Shown here: piece by piece, positions 1 to 8,003 of the stretch | Layout of the letters: the number at the start of each line of letters is the position of its first letter | How positions within the stretch are numbered: position 1 is the first letter of the stretch | DNA from: Methanocrinis alkalitolerans | GTDB lineage: Archaea; Halobacteriota; Methanosarcinia; Methanotrichales; Methanotrichaceae | DNA length: 26,882 nt | Direction of reading: 5' to 3' | Assembly: GCF_029167205.1 (NCBI RefSeq) | Contig: NZ_JARFPL010000032.1 | Location: 1-26,882, forward strand | Notes under the pieces: generated by a model | Seen by the model: the letters and a program-made list of their open reading frames with translations, nothing else | Database searches by the model: none | What the model was told of the DNA's origin: nothing | Made by a program: the position numbers and the translations under genes

Positions 1-298
1 AACCACTGCCTGGCTAAGAGCATATCAGACGCTGCCTGGAGGATGCTAGTGATAACCACATCGTACAAGGCTGAGAGCGCCGGTTCGATGGTGGTTCTAG
101 TAGATCCCAGGAACACAAGTCAGCTATTGTTCCAGGTGCGGCCTTAAAGTGCCGAAGTCGCTATCGGATCGGGTCCATGGATGTCCTCAATGCGGGCTGG
201 TCATGGACCGTGACGAGAATGCGGCGATGAACATTCAAAGACTGGGGCTACAGTCTCTGCCAAAAGCTAGAAGCCCTGCCCTTCAGGGCGGGGAGTAG
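1..298 (+). pseudogene. tnpB: TnpB (IS200/IS605-type) C-terminal remnant, frameshifted
   Basis: The fragment enters from the left edge. Frame 1 reads like TnpB up to the segment NPR-type 'DPRNTSQL' (codons ending at 126) and then stops. Removing one base near 127 restores the family's zinc ribbon (CSRCG at 128-142, then CPQCG) and the RuvC-III motif 'DRDENAAMNI', ending at a stop at 296-298. So the copy has a +1 frameshift just before the first zinc-ribbon cysteine. Intact TnpB is an RNA-guided nuclease of about 370-400 residues; only the last ~100 codons are in view, so the upstream state is unknown. I infer that this copy is inactive. The reading runs toward the hef terminus (opposite strands, convergent). 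Confidence 0.88.
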
Positions 299-302
299 TC
301 AC
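274..302 (+). mobile_element. IS200/IS605 right-end hairpin
   Basis: A stem of 8 pairs (274-281 with 286-293, one G-T pair) closes a TTCA loop and is followed by GTAGTCAC-type sequence ending at about 302. The same TTCA-loop hairpin and GTCAC end occur on the minus strand at 13496-13526, again just after a tnpB tail, which supports reading both as right ends of related elements. In intact TnpB elements this zone also forms the 3' part of the guide RNA, with the guide starting just outside the end. That role is inferred from the family, and this copy is decayed. Confidence 0.7.
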
Positions 303-323
303 GATTCGTAAACAAAGTATTTC

Positions 324-2654
324 TCACCCCTTGTACTCCCCGCCCACCAGCTCCCGGATCCTCTCCGCCGTCTTCGGCCCCACAAGGGGAACCGCCTCCA
401 GCTCCTCCGCCGGGGCGGCGAAGACCCTCTCGACGGACCCGAAGGAGCGTAGGAGGTTCTTGGCCACCGCATTTCCGACCCCCGGTATCGAGGAGACCAG
501 GTACTCCTGCTGCTCTTTGAGGGTCCGGTGGGTCTTCTTGCCGTGGGCGTGAGGAGAGCCGCCCCCGGCCTGCTGCTCGCGCCGCGCGATGGCCGCGATC
601 ACCGAGACGGTCTCATCCTCGTCGGCGGTGGGGATTATGGCGACGCCGAAGTCGACGGCTATCGAGGCGAGGGCGCCGCGGATGGCGTTGGGGTGGACCT
701 GCCGGGCGTAGAGGTCCCGCCCTTCCAGGATGAGGATCGGCCTCTCGTAGTTGCGGGAGAGGTCTTTGAGCTGGGCGAAGAGGTTTCTTTCGCCGCCGAT
801 GAGGGAGTCGACGAAGTCGTCGGCGGTCTTCCTCTCGATCCCGACCCTATCGCTTACTATGTAATCTCCCACCTCCAGGAACCGCAAGGTAACCCCCACC
901 CCCATCGACTCCAGCATCCGGGCGAGGCTCCTCTCCCTGGGGTCGACGGCGACGAGGGCGGAGGCCTCCTCCTCCTCGGGGCGGTCGAGGAAGGCCGGCT
1001 GCCCGCCGGCAGCCGCCGCCCCTCCTCCGACCTCTCCGATCGACAGCTGCCTTCCCCTCCCGCCGGGGGGAAGGGCTGCGCCTCCTCCGGCCGCCGATCC
1101 CGGGTCCCGCCGGTCAGGCCAGCTCATCTCCCGGATCTGCTGGCGCATGTTCTTCTCCTTGCGGTCGCTGATCCAGCGGTAGGCCTCATCCCTCGTTCCC
1201 CTGGCGACGAGGACGACGACCCTCCCCGCCCTCGCCCTCCCGGTCCTCCCCTTCCTCTGGATCGACCTGATCTCGCTGGGGACCGGCTCGTAGAAGAGGA
1301 CGAGGTCCGTCGCCGGGATGTCGATCCCCTCTTCCCCGACGGAGGTGGCGATGAGGACATTGTACTCCCCATCCCGAAACTTTCTGAGGATCTCGGCCTG
1401 CTTCTTCTGGGATAGCCCCTCGTCGGCGGCCCTGCTGGACTGGCCGACGAACCGGACGGGCCTGATCAGCTCGCCTGCCCCCTCCCGGAGGTAGTCGAGG
1501 ACGGAGCTCGCCGTATCCCGGTAGTTGGTGAAGACCATGATCCGCGATTCAGGCTTGGAAGTAAGCTGCTCTTCGACGAGCTCCCGGACCGCCCGGAGCT
1601 TCGGATGGTCGACGTCCATCCTGGCGAGGTCGCTCACCGCCTCCACCACCCTGGGGTCGGCCATGATCCTCTTCGCCGCCTTGCTTCCCCCCGGGGAGGA
1701 GGCCTCCGATTCGAGCCTATCCAGGTACCGGGCGAGGGAGTCGACCCCCTGGGTCTCGGCGAGCTCCACGGCGTGCTTCAGCTTCAGGACCTCCGCCAGG
1801 ACCGATACCGCCTGGTAGAGGCTCGGCGACGGGTTTTTTGCGATCATCCCCCGGAGGGTCTTCTGCATCTCCAGAAGCTCTTTCTTCGAGGTTCTGTCCA
1901 TCCTCTTGGGCATCCGCAGGCCGTCGGACCCCCCGAGCTGATGGAGGGCCTCGCCCCGATCCTCCAGGACCTCTTCCAGGAGGGTCCGCAGCCTCATGAT
2001 CTCCGAAGGGACCGCCACCTTGACGACCTCGATCTCCCTCTCGTGGACGAAGGGAGATACGTCGGGGTCAGCCTCCGTCTTCGTCTCTATCCGCATCGCC
2101 CCGAGGTTATTGGAGACCTCCTCGATCCTCTCGAGGCTGCTTCCGGGGCTCGCCGTGATCCCCAGGACGAGCCGGTCGGTACCCTCCCGCTGGTAGCGCT
2201 CCGCTATGTAGACGTAGGCGTAGTTTCCGACGGCCCGATGGGCCTCGTCGAATATGATCAAAGAGACGCCCCGGAGGGATATCCGCCGGGAGAGAAGGTC
2301 GTTTTCCACCACCTGAGGCGTAGATACGACGACCCTGGCCCCCTCCCACATCTCCCTCCTCCTGTCAGGGGGGATCTCCCCGGTGAACGTGACTGCGATG
2401 GATGCGTCCTCGAGGACTTTCTCCAAAAAAGATGCGTGCTGCTCCACCAGGGGCTTGGTAGGAGCGAGGAATAGCGCTTTGCCCCGGGGGAGCCTGGCCA
2501 GGAGGACCATCAGGGCGACGACGGTCTTTCCCAGGCCCGTCGGGAGGACCACCAGGGTCGAGGCCTTGAGGGCGGTGGAGGCGAGCTCCAGCTGAAAGAG
2601 CCTTCTTTCCACCGCCTTCTCCTTCAGCATGGGGTGCTGGAGGTAGGAGGTCAT
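324..2654 (-). CDS. hef: Hef-type XPF helicase-nuclease
   Basis: The 776-residue protein matches archaeal Hef, which unwinds and cuts stalled replication forks and branched DNA. An SF2 helicase occupies about residues 15-510: Walker A TGLGKT (39-44), DEAH (136-139), and motif VI QRKGRTGRARAG (466-477). A Gly/Ala-rich linker (about 515-555) leads to the XPF/ERCC4 nuclease with GDY (596-598) and the catalytic IERK (606-609). Tandem helix-hairpin-helix motifs (SIPGVGNAVAK and PLVGPKTAERI) close the protein at about 722-770. Both the helicase and nuclease signatures are intact. The ATG start has a GAGGAGGG ribosome site directly after the purS stop, 10 bp upstream, so it is the last gene of the purine operon. 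Co-transcription is an inference from spacing. Confidence 0.96.
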   Translation of the reverse strand: MTSYLQHPMLKEKAVERRLFQLELASTALKASTLVVLPTGLGKTVVALMVLLARLPRGKALFLAPTKPLVEQHASFLEKVLEDASIAVTFTGEIPPDRRREMWEGARVVVSTPQVVENDLLSRRISLRGVSLIIFDEAHRAVGNYAYVYIAERYQREGTDRLVLGITASPGSSLERIEEVSNNLGAMRIETKTEADPDVSPFVHEREIEVVKVAVPSEIMRLRTLLEEVLEDRGEALHQLGGSDGLRMPKRMDRTSKKELLEMQKTLRGMIAKNPSPSLYQAVSVLAEVLKLKHAVELAETQGVDSLARYLDRLESEASSPGGSKAAKRIMADPRVVEAVSDLARMDVDHPKLRAVRELVEEQLTSKPESRIMVFTNYRDTASSVLDYLREGAGELIRPVRFVGQSSRAADEGLSQKKQAEILRKFRDGEYNVLIATSVGEEGIDIPATDLVLFYEPVPSEIRSIQRKGRTGRARAGRVVVLVARGTRDEAYRWISDRKEKNMRQQIREMSWPDRRDPGSAAGGGAALPPGGRGRQLSIGEVGGGAAAAGGQPAFLDRPEEEEASALVAVDPRERSLARMLESMGVGVTLRFLEVGDYIVSDRVGIERKTADDFVDSLIGGERNLFAQLKDLSRNYERPILILEGRDLYARQVHPNAIRGALASIAVDFGVAIIPTADEDETVSVIAAIARREQQAGGGSPHAHGKKTHRTLKEQQEYLVSSIPGVGNAVAKNLLRSFGSVERVFAAPAEELEAVPLVGPKTAERIRELVGGEYKG

Positions 2655-2664
2655 CGCCCTCCTC

Positions 2665-3138
2665 TCATCTCATGATCTCATAATAGTCCTTGTGAGGGTT
2701 TATCAGGAGCCCCTTGGCGATCTCCTCCGCCGCCCTCTCGGGCTCCTCGGTCCGGAGGTAGAGCTTCCAGACCATAGACCTCTCGACGGACCTGACCATA
2801 TCGAAGCCGAGCCGGTTTCGCAGCCGGTTCTGGGCGGAGATCGCCTCGCCATCCTCGATACGGAGCCCCACCTTCACCGGGACGTAACCCTCTTCAAAGT
2901 CGATGGAGTCGACGGTGGCCTTGTAGCTCTCCTTGTTCTCGTTCACCAGCTCCCGGGCGAGCCTGCCGGCCAAGTCTGCGGGATCTGCGACGGAGTCGTC
3001 GACCTCGATGGACCAGAGCCTCTCTTTGCCCAGTTCCGCCAGGACCGCCCCGTACCCCATCCTTCTGCGGAGGGTGTTCTTGACGGTGGCCGCCTCTGCG
3101 TCCGGGATCTTCAGCGAGACCCGAAGGTTGATCTTCAT
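2665..3138 (-). CDS. purS: FGAM synthase PurS subunit, tandem double-domain form
   Basis: PurS is the small bridging subunit that couples the glutaminase PurQ to PurL in phosphoribosylformylglycinamidine synthase. Usual PurS is about 80-90 residues and acts as a dimer; this one is 157 residues and holds two PurS-like units in a row. Unit 1 is about residues 1-76 (NLRVSLKIPDAEA...TLRRRMGYG). Unit 2 is about 84-157 (PVKVGLRIEDGEA...RLRNRLGFD) and ends in the typical 'LLINPHKDYYEI'. The second unit looks more canonical than the first. The start ATG overlaps the purQ stop by 4 bp. I infer a covalently linked dimer; the assignment to PurS is firm from sequence and context, the fused state is what the reading frame shows. 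Confidence 0.92.
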   Translation of the reverse strand: MKINLRVSLKIPDAEAATVKNTLRRRMGYGAVLAELGKERLWSIEVDDSVADPADLAGRLARELVNENKESYKATVDSIDFEEGYVPVKVGLRIEDGEAISAQNRLRNRLGFDMVRSVERSMVWKLYLRTEEPERAAEEIAKGLLINPHKDYYEIMR

Positions 3139-3935
3139 CTCATCACCTCGATATACCGCCTCATCGACTCGAATATCCTCCTTCCGGGCCCCGGGGCCGT
3201 CATGTCCCCTGCGCTCTTCGCCGAATCCGTCGGCGGGAGCTGCCAGGCGAAAGAAGACCTCTCGGGGTGGGGCATCAGACCCAGGACGTTCCCCTCGGGG
3301 TTACAGATCCCGGCTATATTCTCCAGGCTGCCGTTGACGTTCACCGGAAACTCCGTCTCCACTCTGCCGCCCTCGTCGCAGTACCGGAATACTACCTGAT
3401 CCTCCTCGTTCAACCTCTCCATCAGATCTTCGTCGGCGGTGACGAGGTTACCCTCAGCGTGGGCCAGGGGCATCGATACGAGGTCCCCTTTATCCAGGAG
3501 GAAGCTACCGCTGCACCTCCTCGCCGGGGTCTCGGAGCGGAGGGTCGTCCAGGCGCAGTAGAATCCGCGCCTTGCGATCTCCCCCTTGGAGACCATGACG
3601 TTCGAAGCTAGGGCGACGTCGACGCCGCCCAAGCCCGGGAGGAGCCCCGACTCCACCAGGATCTGAAAGCCGTTACAGATCCCGATGATCGGCTTGCCCC
3701 GTTCCGCCTCCTCCCGGAGGGCGTCCATCACCGGCTCCTTGGAGGCTATCGCCCCCGCCCGGAGCCTGTCCTGGTAGGAGAAGCCTCCGGGGATTATGTA
3801 TCCGTCGAAGGCGCAGAGCTCTTCAGCCGGCCGGTTCCACCGAAATATCTCCCCGGATAGGTCTGCGGCGCGGGCCGCCACCAGGGTCTCATGCTCGCAG
3901 TTCGTCCCCGGAAACTGGATGACAGCGATCTTCAT
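3135..3935 (-). CDS. purQ: FGAM synthase glutaminase subunit PurQ
   Basis: This is a class I glutamine amidotransferase that supplies ammonia to PurL in the fourth step of IMP synthesis. It starts KIAVIQFPGTNCEHET, has the nucleophile Cys87 in GICNGFQ, and the His223/Glu225 pair in MPHPERS. At 266 residues it is the longer archaeal form, with an extra C-terminal stretch (about 230-266). The start ATG overlaps the purL stop by 4 bp (ATGA) and has a GGAGG a few bases upstream inside the end of purL, indicating translational coupling. The purS start overlaps its own stop the same way. Confidence 0.97.
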   Translation of the reverse strand: MKIAVIQFPGTNCEHETLVAARAADLSGEIFRWNRPAEELCAFDGYIIPGGFSYQDRLRAGAIASKEPVMDALREEAERGKPIIGICNGFQILVESGLLPGLGGVDVALASNVMVSKGEIARRGFYCAWTTLRSETPARRCSGSFLLDKGDLVSMPLAHAEGNLVTADEDLMERLNEEDQVVFRYCDEGGRVETEFPVNVNGSLENIAGICNPEGNVLGLMPHPERSSFAWQLPPTDSAKSAGDMTAPGPGRRIFESMRRYIEVMR

Positions 3936-6253
3936 CTCATCGCCTCCGATAGGCCTGCGGTCCAGGCCTTCTTCGCCGTCGTGAGGTCCGTCGAAAGGAC
4001 GGTCCTCCCTCTGTAGGTCATGACCAGCTCCGGCGAACTGACCACCTTTCCGATCTTCATGATATCGAGGCCGTATCCTTTCAGAAGCTCTTCGAGCTCC
4101 TCTTCAGCACCTTTCCGACACTCCAGAAGGAAGCCGGAGGACTCGCTGAATATCAGCCGGTCGGCGGAGAGGTCCGGGCCGGAGGCGTCCAGGTCCAGCT
4201 CCAGACCGAGATCGGCCCGTCCGGCGAGGGTCATCTCGGCGGCTGTCGCTCCAAGGCCGCCGTTGGATATGTCGTGGGCGGCGACGACGAGCTTCTCGGC
4301 GATGGAATCGATGACGGCGTAGATCATGCTCCTCTCCAGCTCGAACCTTACGATCGGCACGTTCTTGCCCGTGACGCCGTGGACCGTCCGATAGTACTCC
4401 GAGCCCCCCAGCTCGTCGAACCGGGGCCCTATGAGGTAGACGGAGTCGCCGGCGTTCTTCAGCTCCATGGTGACGGCGTCCCTGACGTCGTCTATGAGGC
4501 CGACGCAGGCGATGATCGGGGATGGGTCCACCGACCCGTCGGGGGACTCGTTGTAGAAGCTGACGTTCCCGGAGACGATGGGGACGGGGGTATCATCGTA
4601 CCCCTTGAGCCAGAGGGCTTTGGCGGCGTCGGCGAGACCCCTGACGCATTCTCTGAACTCCCAGAAGGCCTCCGGCTTCTCGGGGTTTCCGAAGTTGAGG
4701 CAGTCGGTGAGGGTCGCGGGGTACGCCCCGACGGCGGCGACGTTTCTCATCGCCTCGGCGACGGCCGTCGCCCCGGCCCAGTAGGGGCTGATCCTGCCGT
4801 AGAAGGGATTGGCGTCGACGGAGAGGGCGATGCCGAACTTCTCTCCCCGGACCGGGGCTATGAGGCCGGCGTCTGCCTCTCCGGGCCGTATTACGGCGTT
4901 GCCCTGGACCTCGGTGTCGTAGTAGCGATAGATGTGCTCCCTTGATGAGACGTTCGGCGAGGCCAGAACCTTTAGAAGGACTTCGGTGAGGTCTTCGGGG
5001 GCGGCGATATCCGGCTCTTTGAGGTCTATGACCCGGGGACTCTCCTCCCTCTCGTAGCGGATCCCCCGCGTGAGGTGCTCGATGGAGATGTCGCAGGTCA
5101 CTATCCCCCGGTACCGGGTTATGTACCTGCCGTCCGTCGTGACCTTTCCGACGACGGAGGCCCTCGCCCCCTCATAGACGTTGGGGAGGTCCCAGTCCTC
5201 GTTGTATATCTTCAGCGCCCGGGGGGTCAGCTCCGGGGGACATACCAGCATGAATCTCTCCTGGGTCTCGGCGCAGGCCACGACCTCGGGGGGGAGGTCC
5301 TCGCTAGCCTTGTGGAGGAGGTCGAGGTCGAGGTCCATCCCGTACCCGGCGCTCGCCCCCATCTCCGAGGAGGCGCAGGTGAACCCGCCGCCCCCCAGGT
5401 CCTTGAACCCTATGACGATCCCCTCCTCGCGGGTGAGCTGGAATAGGGCCTCGTTCGCCTTGAAGAGGACGTTCTTGAGGAAGGGGTCGGGGATCTGGAT
5501 CGCTCCTCTGTTCGCCTCCTCGTCCTCTTCCCGCAGCTCCTCGGAGGCGAAGGTGACGCCTCCAAAGCCGCTGGAGTCGGTGGGCTTTCCGACGACGATG
5601 ACGTCGTACCCCTTCTCTCCCGCCCCCGCTGGAGCGCGGCTCTTGATGATCTCTCCCCTCTTTACGACCCCAACGGCGACGACGTTCACCAGGCAGTTGG
5701 AGTCGAAGCTGTCGTCGAAGACGACGTCTCCGGCGATGATGGGGACCCCCAGGGCGTTGCCGTACTGCCAGATGCCGTCAACTACCCCCTCTGCCACCCA
5801 TCGGACGTGATTCTTGTCTTCGCCGTAGGGGTCGCCGAACCGAAGGGGGTCGGCGGTGGCGACGACTTTGGCGCCCATGCAGTTTACATCTCTTACGATG
5901 CCGCCTATCCCGGTGGCAGCCCCTTCGTTGGGGAGGATCTGGGAGGGGTGGTTGTGGCTCTCGTGGGCGATGACGACGCACCACTCGTCGTCGATGGCCA
6001 CGATCCCCGCGTCCTCTTCGGGACCCTGGACGACGTTGGGGCCTTCTGTATGGAGAAACTCGTTCAGGGTGGCGCGGCTGCTCTTGTAGGAGCAGTGCTC
6101 GCTCCACATGGTATCGTAGTTGAAGAGCTCCGGGACGGTGGGGTCCCTGCCCAGAGCCTCGGCGATGGAGCGCGCCTCAGGAACCGATAGGCCCAGGCCA
6201 GCCCTTCGGAGGCCAGCCTCGACCTCATGGTCTTCGAGACCGATTATTTGCAA
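3932..6253 (-). CDS. purL: FGAM synthase large subunit PurL
   Basis: This ATP-dependent synthase converts FGAR to FGAM using ammonia from PurQ. The 773-residue length is that of the small, multi-subunit PurL. Visible family motifs are MWSEHCSYKSS (49-59), the HESHNHPS signature (97-104) and the GAATGIGGIVRD nucleotide-binding loop (111-122), followed by the duplicated PurM-like half (for example GVGLIDD-type and HDISNGG segments). The only plausible start is TTG at 6251-6253, giving QIIGLEDHE, with AGGTG about 7 nt upstream; no in-frame ATG lies closer than Met48. First gene of the purL-purQ-purS-hef operon. Confidence 0.97.
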   Translation of the reverse strand: MQIIGLEDHEVEAGLRRAGLGLSVPEARSIAEALGRDPTVPELFNYDTMWSEHCSYKSSRATLNEFLHTEGPNVVQGPEEDAGIVAIDDEWCVVIAHESHNHPSQILPNEGAATGIGGIVRDVNCMGAKVVATADPLRFGDPYGEDKNHVRWVAEGVVDGIWQYGNALGVPIIAGDVVFDDSFDSNCLVNVVAVGVVKRGEIIKSRAPAGAGEKGYDVIVVGKPTDSSGFGGVTFASEELREEDEEANRGAIQIPDPFLKNVLFKANEALFQLTREEGIVIGFKDLGGGGFTCASSEMGASAGYGMDLDLDLLHKASEDLPPEVVACAETQERFMLVCPPELTPRALKIYNEDWDLPNVYEGARASVVGKVTTDGRYITRYRGIVTCDISIEHLTRGIRYEREESPRVIDLKEPDIAAPEDLTEVLLKVLASPNVSSREHIYRYYDTEVQGNAVIRPGEADAGLIAPVRGEKFGIALSVDANPFYGRISPYWAGATAVAEAMRNVAAVGAYPATLTDCLNFGNPEKPEAFWEFRECVRGLADAAKALWLKGYDDTPVPIVSGNVSFYNESPDGSVDPSPIIACVGLIDDVRDAVTMELKNAGDSVYLIGPRFDELGGSEYYRTVHGVTGKNVPIVRFELERSMIYAVIDSIAEKLVVAAHDISNGGLGATAAEMTLAGRADLGLELDLDASGPDLSADRLIFSESSGFLLECRKGAEEELEELLKGYGLDIMKIGKVVSSPELVMTYRGRTVLSTDLTTAKKAWTAGLSEAMR

Positions 6254-6294
6254 CGGTGGACACCTCGTTTAATGAGGAGACTATGCCCTCGTAG

Positions 6295-6308
6295 GCAGTT
6301 ATGTATCT
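6295..6308 (-). promoter_or_regulatory. purL: possible TATA box of the purL operon
   Basis: On the minus strand an AGATACATAA-like A/T stretch sits about 45-55 nt before the TTG start of purL, which would place transcription start about 20 nt upstream of the gene. The match is weak and based on position and composition only. The rest of 6254-6521 (divergent intergenic DNA) shows nothing I can name except a short CCGTCC/GGACGG hairpin at 6467-6482. Confidence 0.3.
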
Positions 6309-6521
6309 ATCGATCCGATGAGGTCGCAAGCTACCTTCGACGGACCAGCAGCCAGATTTGTCCCTCCTGCAAGACACCTCCAGATCGAAAACTCCTCGTC
6401 GGAGGACCTTTTCTTCTCGCCTCTTGTAAAGCTTCCATCATGAAAGCCGTCAGGCCGGGCCTTCATCCGTCCTGGCGGACGGAGAGCCAGGAGGCAAGAC
6501 GGGTCAGACGACGGCAAAACA

Positions 6522-6530
6522 TTTAAAACC
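6522..6530 (+). promoter_or_regulatory. TATA box for the zinc-ribbon gene/tRNA-Leu unit
   Basis: TTTAAAA is followed 20 nt later by the ATG at 6550, so transcription would begin close to the start codon (leaderless or very short leader). A GGAG at 6531-6534 is present but lies far (about 15 nt) from the ATG. Position relative to the gene is the only support. Confidence 0.5.
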
Positions 6531-6549
6531 GGAGACGATACATCCGGTC

Positions 6550-6705
6550 ATGGTCATAGTGGTGATCTGCGACGACTCGGAGATCGAGGTCCCCGAGGGC
6601 GAGAGGTGCACGATCTGCGGCCGGCCCCTCCAGGAGTACGACGAGGTGACGGGTACGGGGATCCTCGGATATTACCACTGGACCTGTGTAACCCACTTCG
6701 ACTAG
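6550..6705 (+). CDS. 51-residue zinc-ribbon-like protein
   Basis: This small frame begins at ATG and encodes MVIVVICDDSEIEVPEGERC followed by CTICGRP and YYHWTCVTHFD. The CxxC (Cys20, Cys23) and HWTC (His43, Cys46) pairs are arranged as a treble-clef or zinc-ribbon metal site. Function is unknown; proteins of this size and type in archaea are often uncharacterised single zinc fingers. It is supported by a TATA box upstream, codon-like composition and the paired metal ligands. Its stop is separated by one base from tRNA-Leu, so the two may share a transcript. It is the only gene in the 6254-6706 gap. Confidence 0.72.
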   Translation: MVIVVICDDSEIEVPEGERCTICGRPLQEYDEVTGTGILGYYHWTCVTHFD

Positions 6706-6706
6706 A

Positions 6707-6791
6707 GCGGGGGTAACCAAGCCAGGTCAACGGTGATAGACTCAAGATCTATTCTCGCAGGAGTTCAAGGGTTCGAATCCCTTCCCCCGCA
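6707..6791 (+). tRNA. tRNA-Leu (CAA)
   Basis: The 85-nt sequence folds as a class II tRNA. The acceptor GCGGGGG (6707-6713) pairs with CCCCCGC (6784-6790), with discriminator A at 6791 and no encoded CCA. The anticodon stem ATAGA/TCTAT encloses the loop CTCAAGA with anticodon CAA at 6743-6745. A long variable arm (CTC..GAG) and the T arm AAGGG-TTCGAAT-CCCTT follow. No intron. T-rich DNA just after it (6793-6806) may serve as terminator. The remaining 6792-6957 stretch, where this unit converges with DUF2149, shows nothing else. Confidence 0.96.
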
Positions 6792-6957
6792 CTTATTTAC
6801 CTTTAATGATGTCGGTTTTGGTTCCCCTCTCGATTTGATATCTTCGAAGAGATGCAACAGAGAGTTCCTCCGATGCACGTTGTAGATATTGTCTATTTGG
6901 CCCATCACGCTCTCGCCGAAATCAGAAGGTACAATTCGATCTGGGGCCGCAGCCGAC

Positions 6958-7338
6958 CTAAGCCGCCGCGCTGGCGTTCTCCGGGACGTAGACGACCATC
7001 CCGTTCTCCAGCCGGTAGGCGGTCCCCATCTTCGTCCCCTGGCCGCCGGCCACCTTATCGGTCATGTTCAGGATCTGGATCTGGTTCATATCCTTTATTA
7101 TGATCTGCATGTTGGGGTCTCCAGGGTTCTTTACGATGGTGACGCTCGCCTCGGGGGTGAGGAGCTCGGGTATGTTGTAGGAGATGACCAGGGCCAGGAG
7201 GAGGGCGATGGCGAAGACCATGGCGGCGTCGAAGAGGTTGGCGACCCCGCTCAGGGGGTCGTCTTCGGACTCGTCCAGCATCCCGGTTCTGGTCCGCCCC
7301 GCCCTGACGGCCTTGACGACGCCTCCGACTCTTCTCAT
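6958..7338 (-). CDS. DUF2149 protein, ExbD-like
   Basis: With the ATG at 7338 the protein has 126 residues; a longer frame exists to 7440 but lies inside the upstream gene. The chosen start overlaps the ExbB stop by 4 bp (ATGA). The layout is a basic N-terminus, one membrane helix at about 36-55 (NLFDAAMVFAIALLLALVIS) and an outer domain of about 70 residues. Asp37 at the helix start, preceded by a Phe, resembles the functional Asp of ExbD/TolR (FIDxxLVLL pattern). Family name comes from recognition of the DUF2149 pattern; the ExbD-like role is inferred from topology, this Asp, and the coupled ExbB homologue. Confidence 0.82.
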   Translation of the reverse strand: MRRVGGVVKAVRAGRTRTGMLDESEDDPLSGVANLFDAAMVFAIALLLALVISYNIPELLTPEASVTIVKNPGDPNMQIIIKDMNQIQILNMTDKVAGGQGTKMGTAYRLENGMVVYVPENASAAA

Positions 7339-8003
7339 CCCGACGCCTCGCCGTCTCCTCCGAGGAACGTTCTCCTGCAGTTCTCGCTCGAGAGAAGCTC
7401 TGCCGCGTACTCGAGGTCGCTTAAGTCCTGCCGGTACCACCTGTTCCTGACGACGTAGGTCCCGTAGCAGATCCCGCCGACGGCGAGGCCGATGACCGTC
7501 GTAGAGAAGGCGATCACCAGGCTGTCGGCCATCTGCTGAATATCTCCCTGAGAGAGGCTGATCAGGGCGGGGCCCATGGGGATGAGGGTTCCCATCAGCC
7601 CCAGCATCGGCCCCACCCGAACGCCGATCTTGACCGGCTCCAGGGCCTTTCCCATACCGAGCTCCGCATCCTGGAGGGTCTTCTCAATCCTCGCCGCGAA
7701 GGTGTCGCTCCGAAAGGAACGGGCCGCATCGCTCAGAGCCCTGGAGACCTGAGGATGGGCTCTGTACCCCTTCACGGCGGTGCAGGCGAGATCCTCGCGG
7801 CCCGATCGTGCCATCTCCGAGGCCTCGGCGCAGACCCTCTCAAGGAGAGCGAGATCTCTATGCCGGGAGGTGTACTCGGATATGAGGGAGCCCAGCAGGG
7901 CGAGGGACCATCCGAAGAGGAGGAGGAGCGCCAGTATGACGGGGTATAGAAGCGCCGTCGAGAAGACGAAGAGGACGTTGACGATCTCGATGTAGACGCT
8001 CAA
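7335..8003 (-). CDS. MotA/TolQ/ExbB-type proton channel protein
   Basis: The 222-residue protein has the ExbB/TolQ plan: a first membrane segment at about 10-42, a cytoplasmic domain (about 45-125), and a pair of helices at about 129-150 and 160-184. The core signature VGPMLGLMGTLIPM (130-143) and the second conserved helix AFSTTVIGLAVGG (165-177) are present, including the Thr residues that line the proton path in the family. It starts with TTG at 8001-8003, overlapping the DUF2162 stop (TTGA), and its own stop overlaps the DUF2149 start. It likely forms a proton-driven motor with the DUF2149 protein in the cytoplasmic membrane. Confidence 0.9.
   Translation of the reverse strand: MSVYIEIVNVLFVFSTALLYPVILALLLLFGWSLALLGSLISEYTSRHRDLALLERVCAEASEMARSGREDLACTAVKGYRAHPQVSRALSDAARSFRSDTFAARIEKTLQDAELGMGKALEPVKIGVRVGPMLGLMGTLIPMGPALISLSQGDIQQMADSLVIAFSTTVIGLAVGGICYGTYVVRNRWYRQDLSDLEYAAELLSSENCRRTFLGGDGEASG

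Noticed and set aside
528..2474. Long open frames on the plus strand opposite hef
   Set aside because: They are antisense shadows caused by high GC and codon structure; the minus-strand hef has all expected motifs and the plus frames show no family pattern.
4274..6190. Open frames on the plus strand opposite purL
   Set aside because: Low-complexity Gly/Asp/Val-rich translations, mirror images of the purL codons, without ribosome sites or domains.
6467..6482. CCGTCC/GGACGG hairpin as a regulatory RNA or terminator
   Set aside because: Six-base stem in GC-rich DNA with no T run or conserved context; easily chance.
7339..7440. Longer start for the DUF2149 gene
   Set aside because: The extra 34 residues overlap the ExbB gene heavily and are Arg-rich; the ATGA overlap at 7335-7338 matches the operon's pattern.
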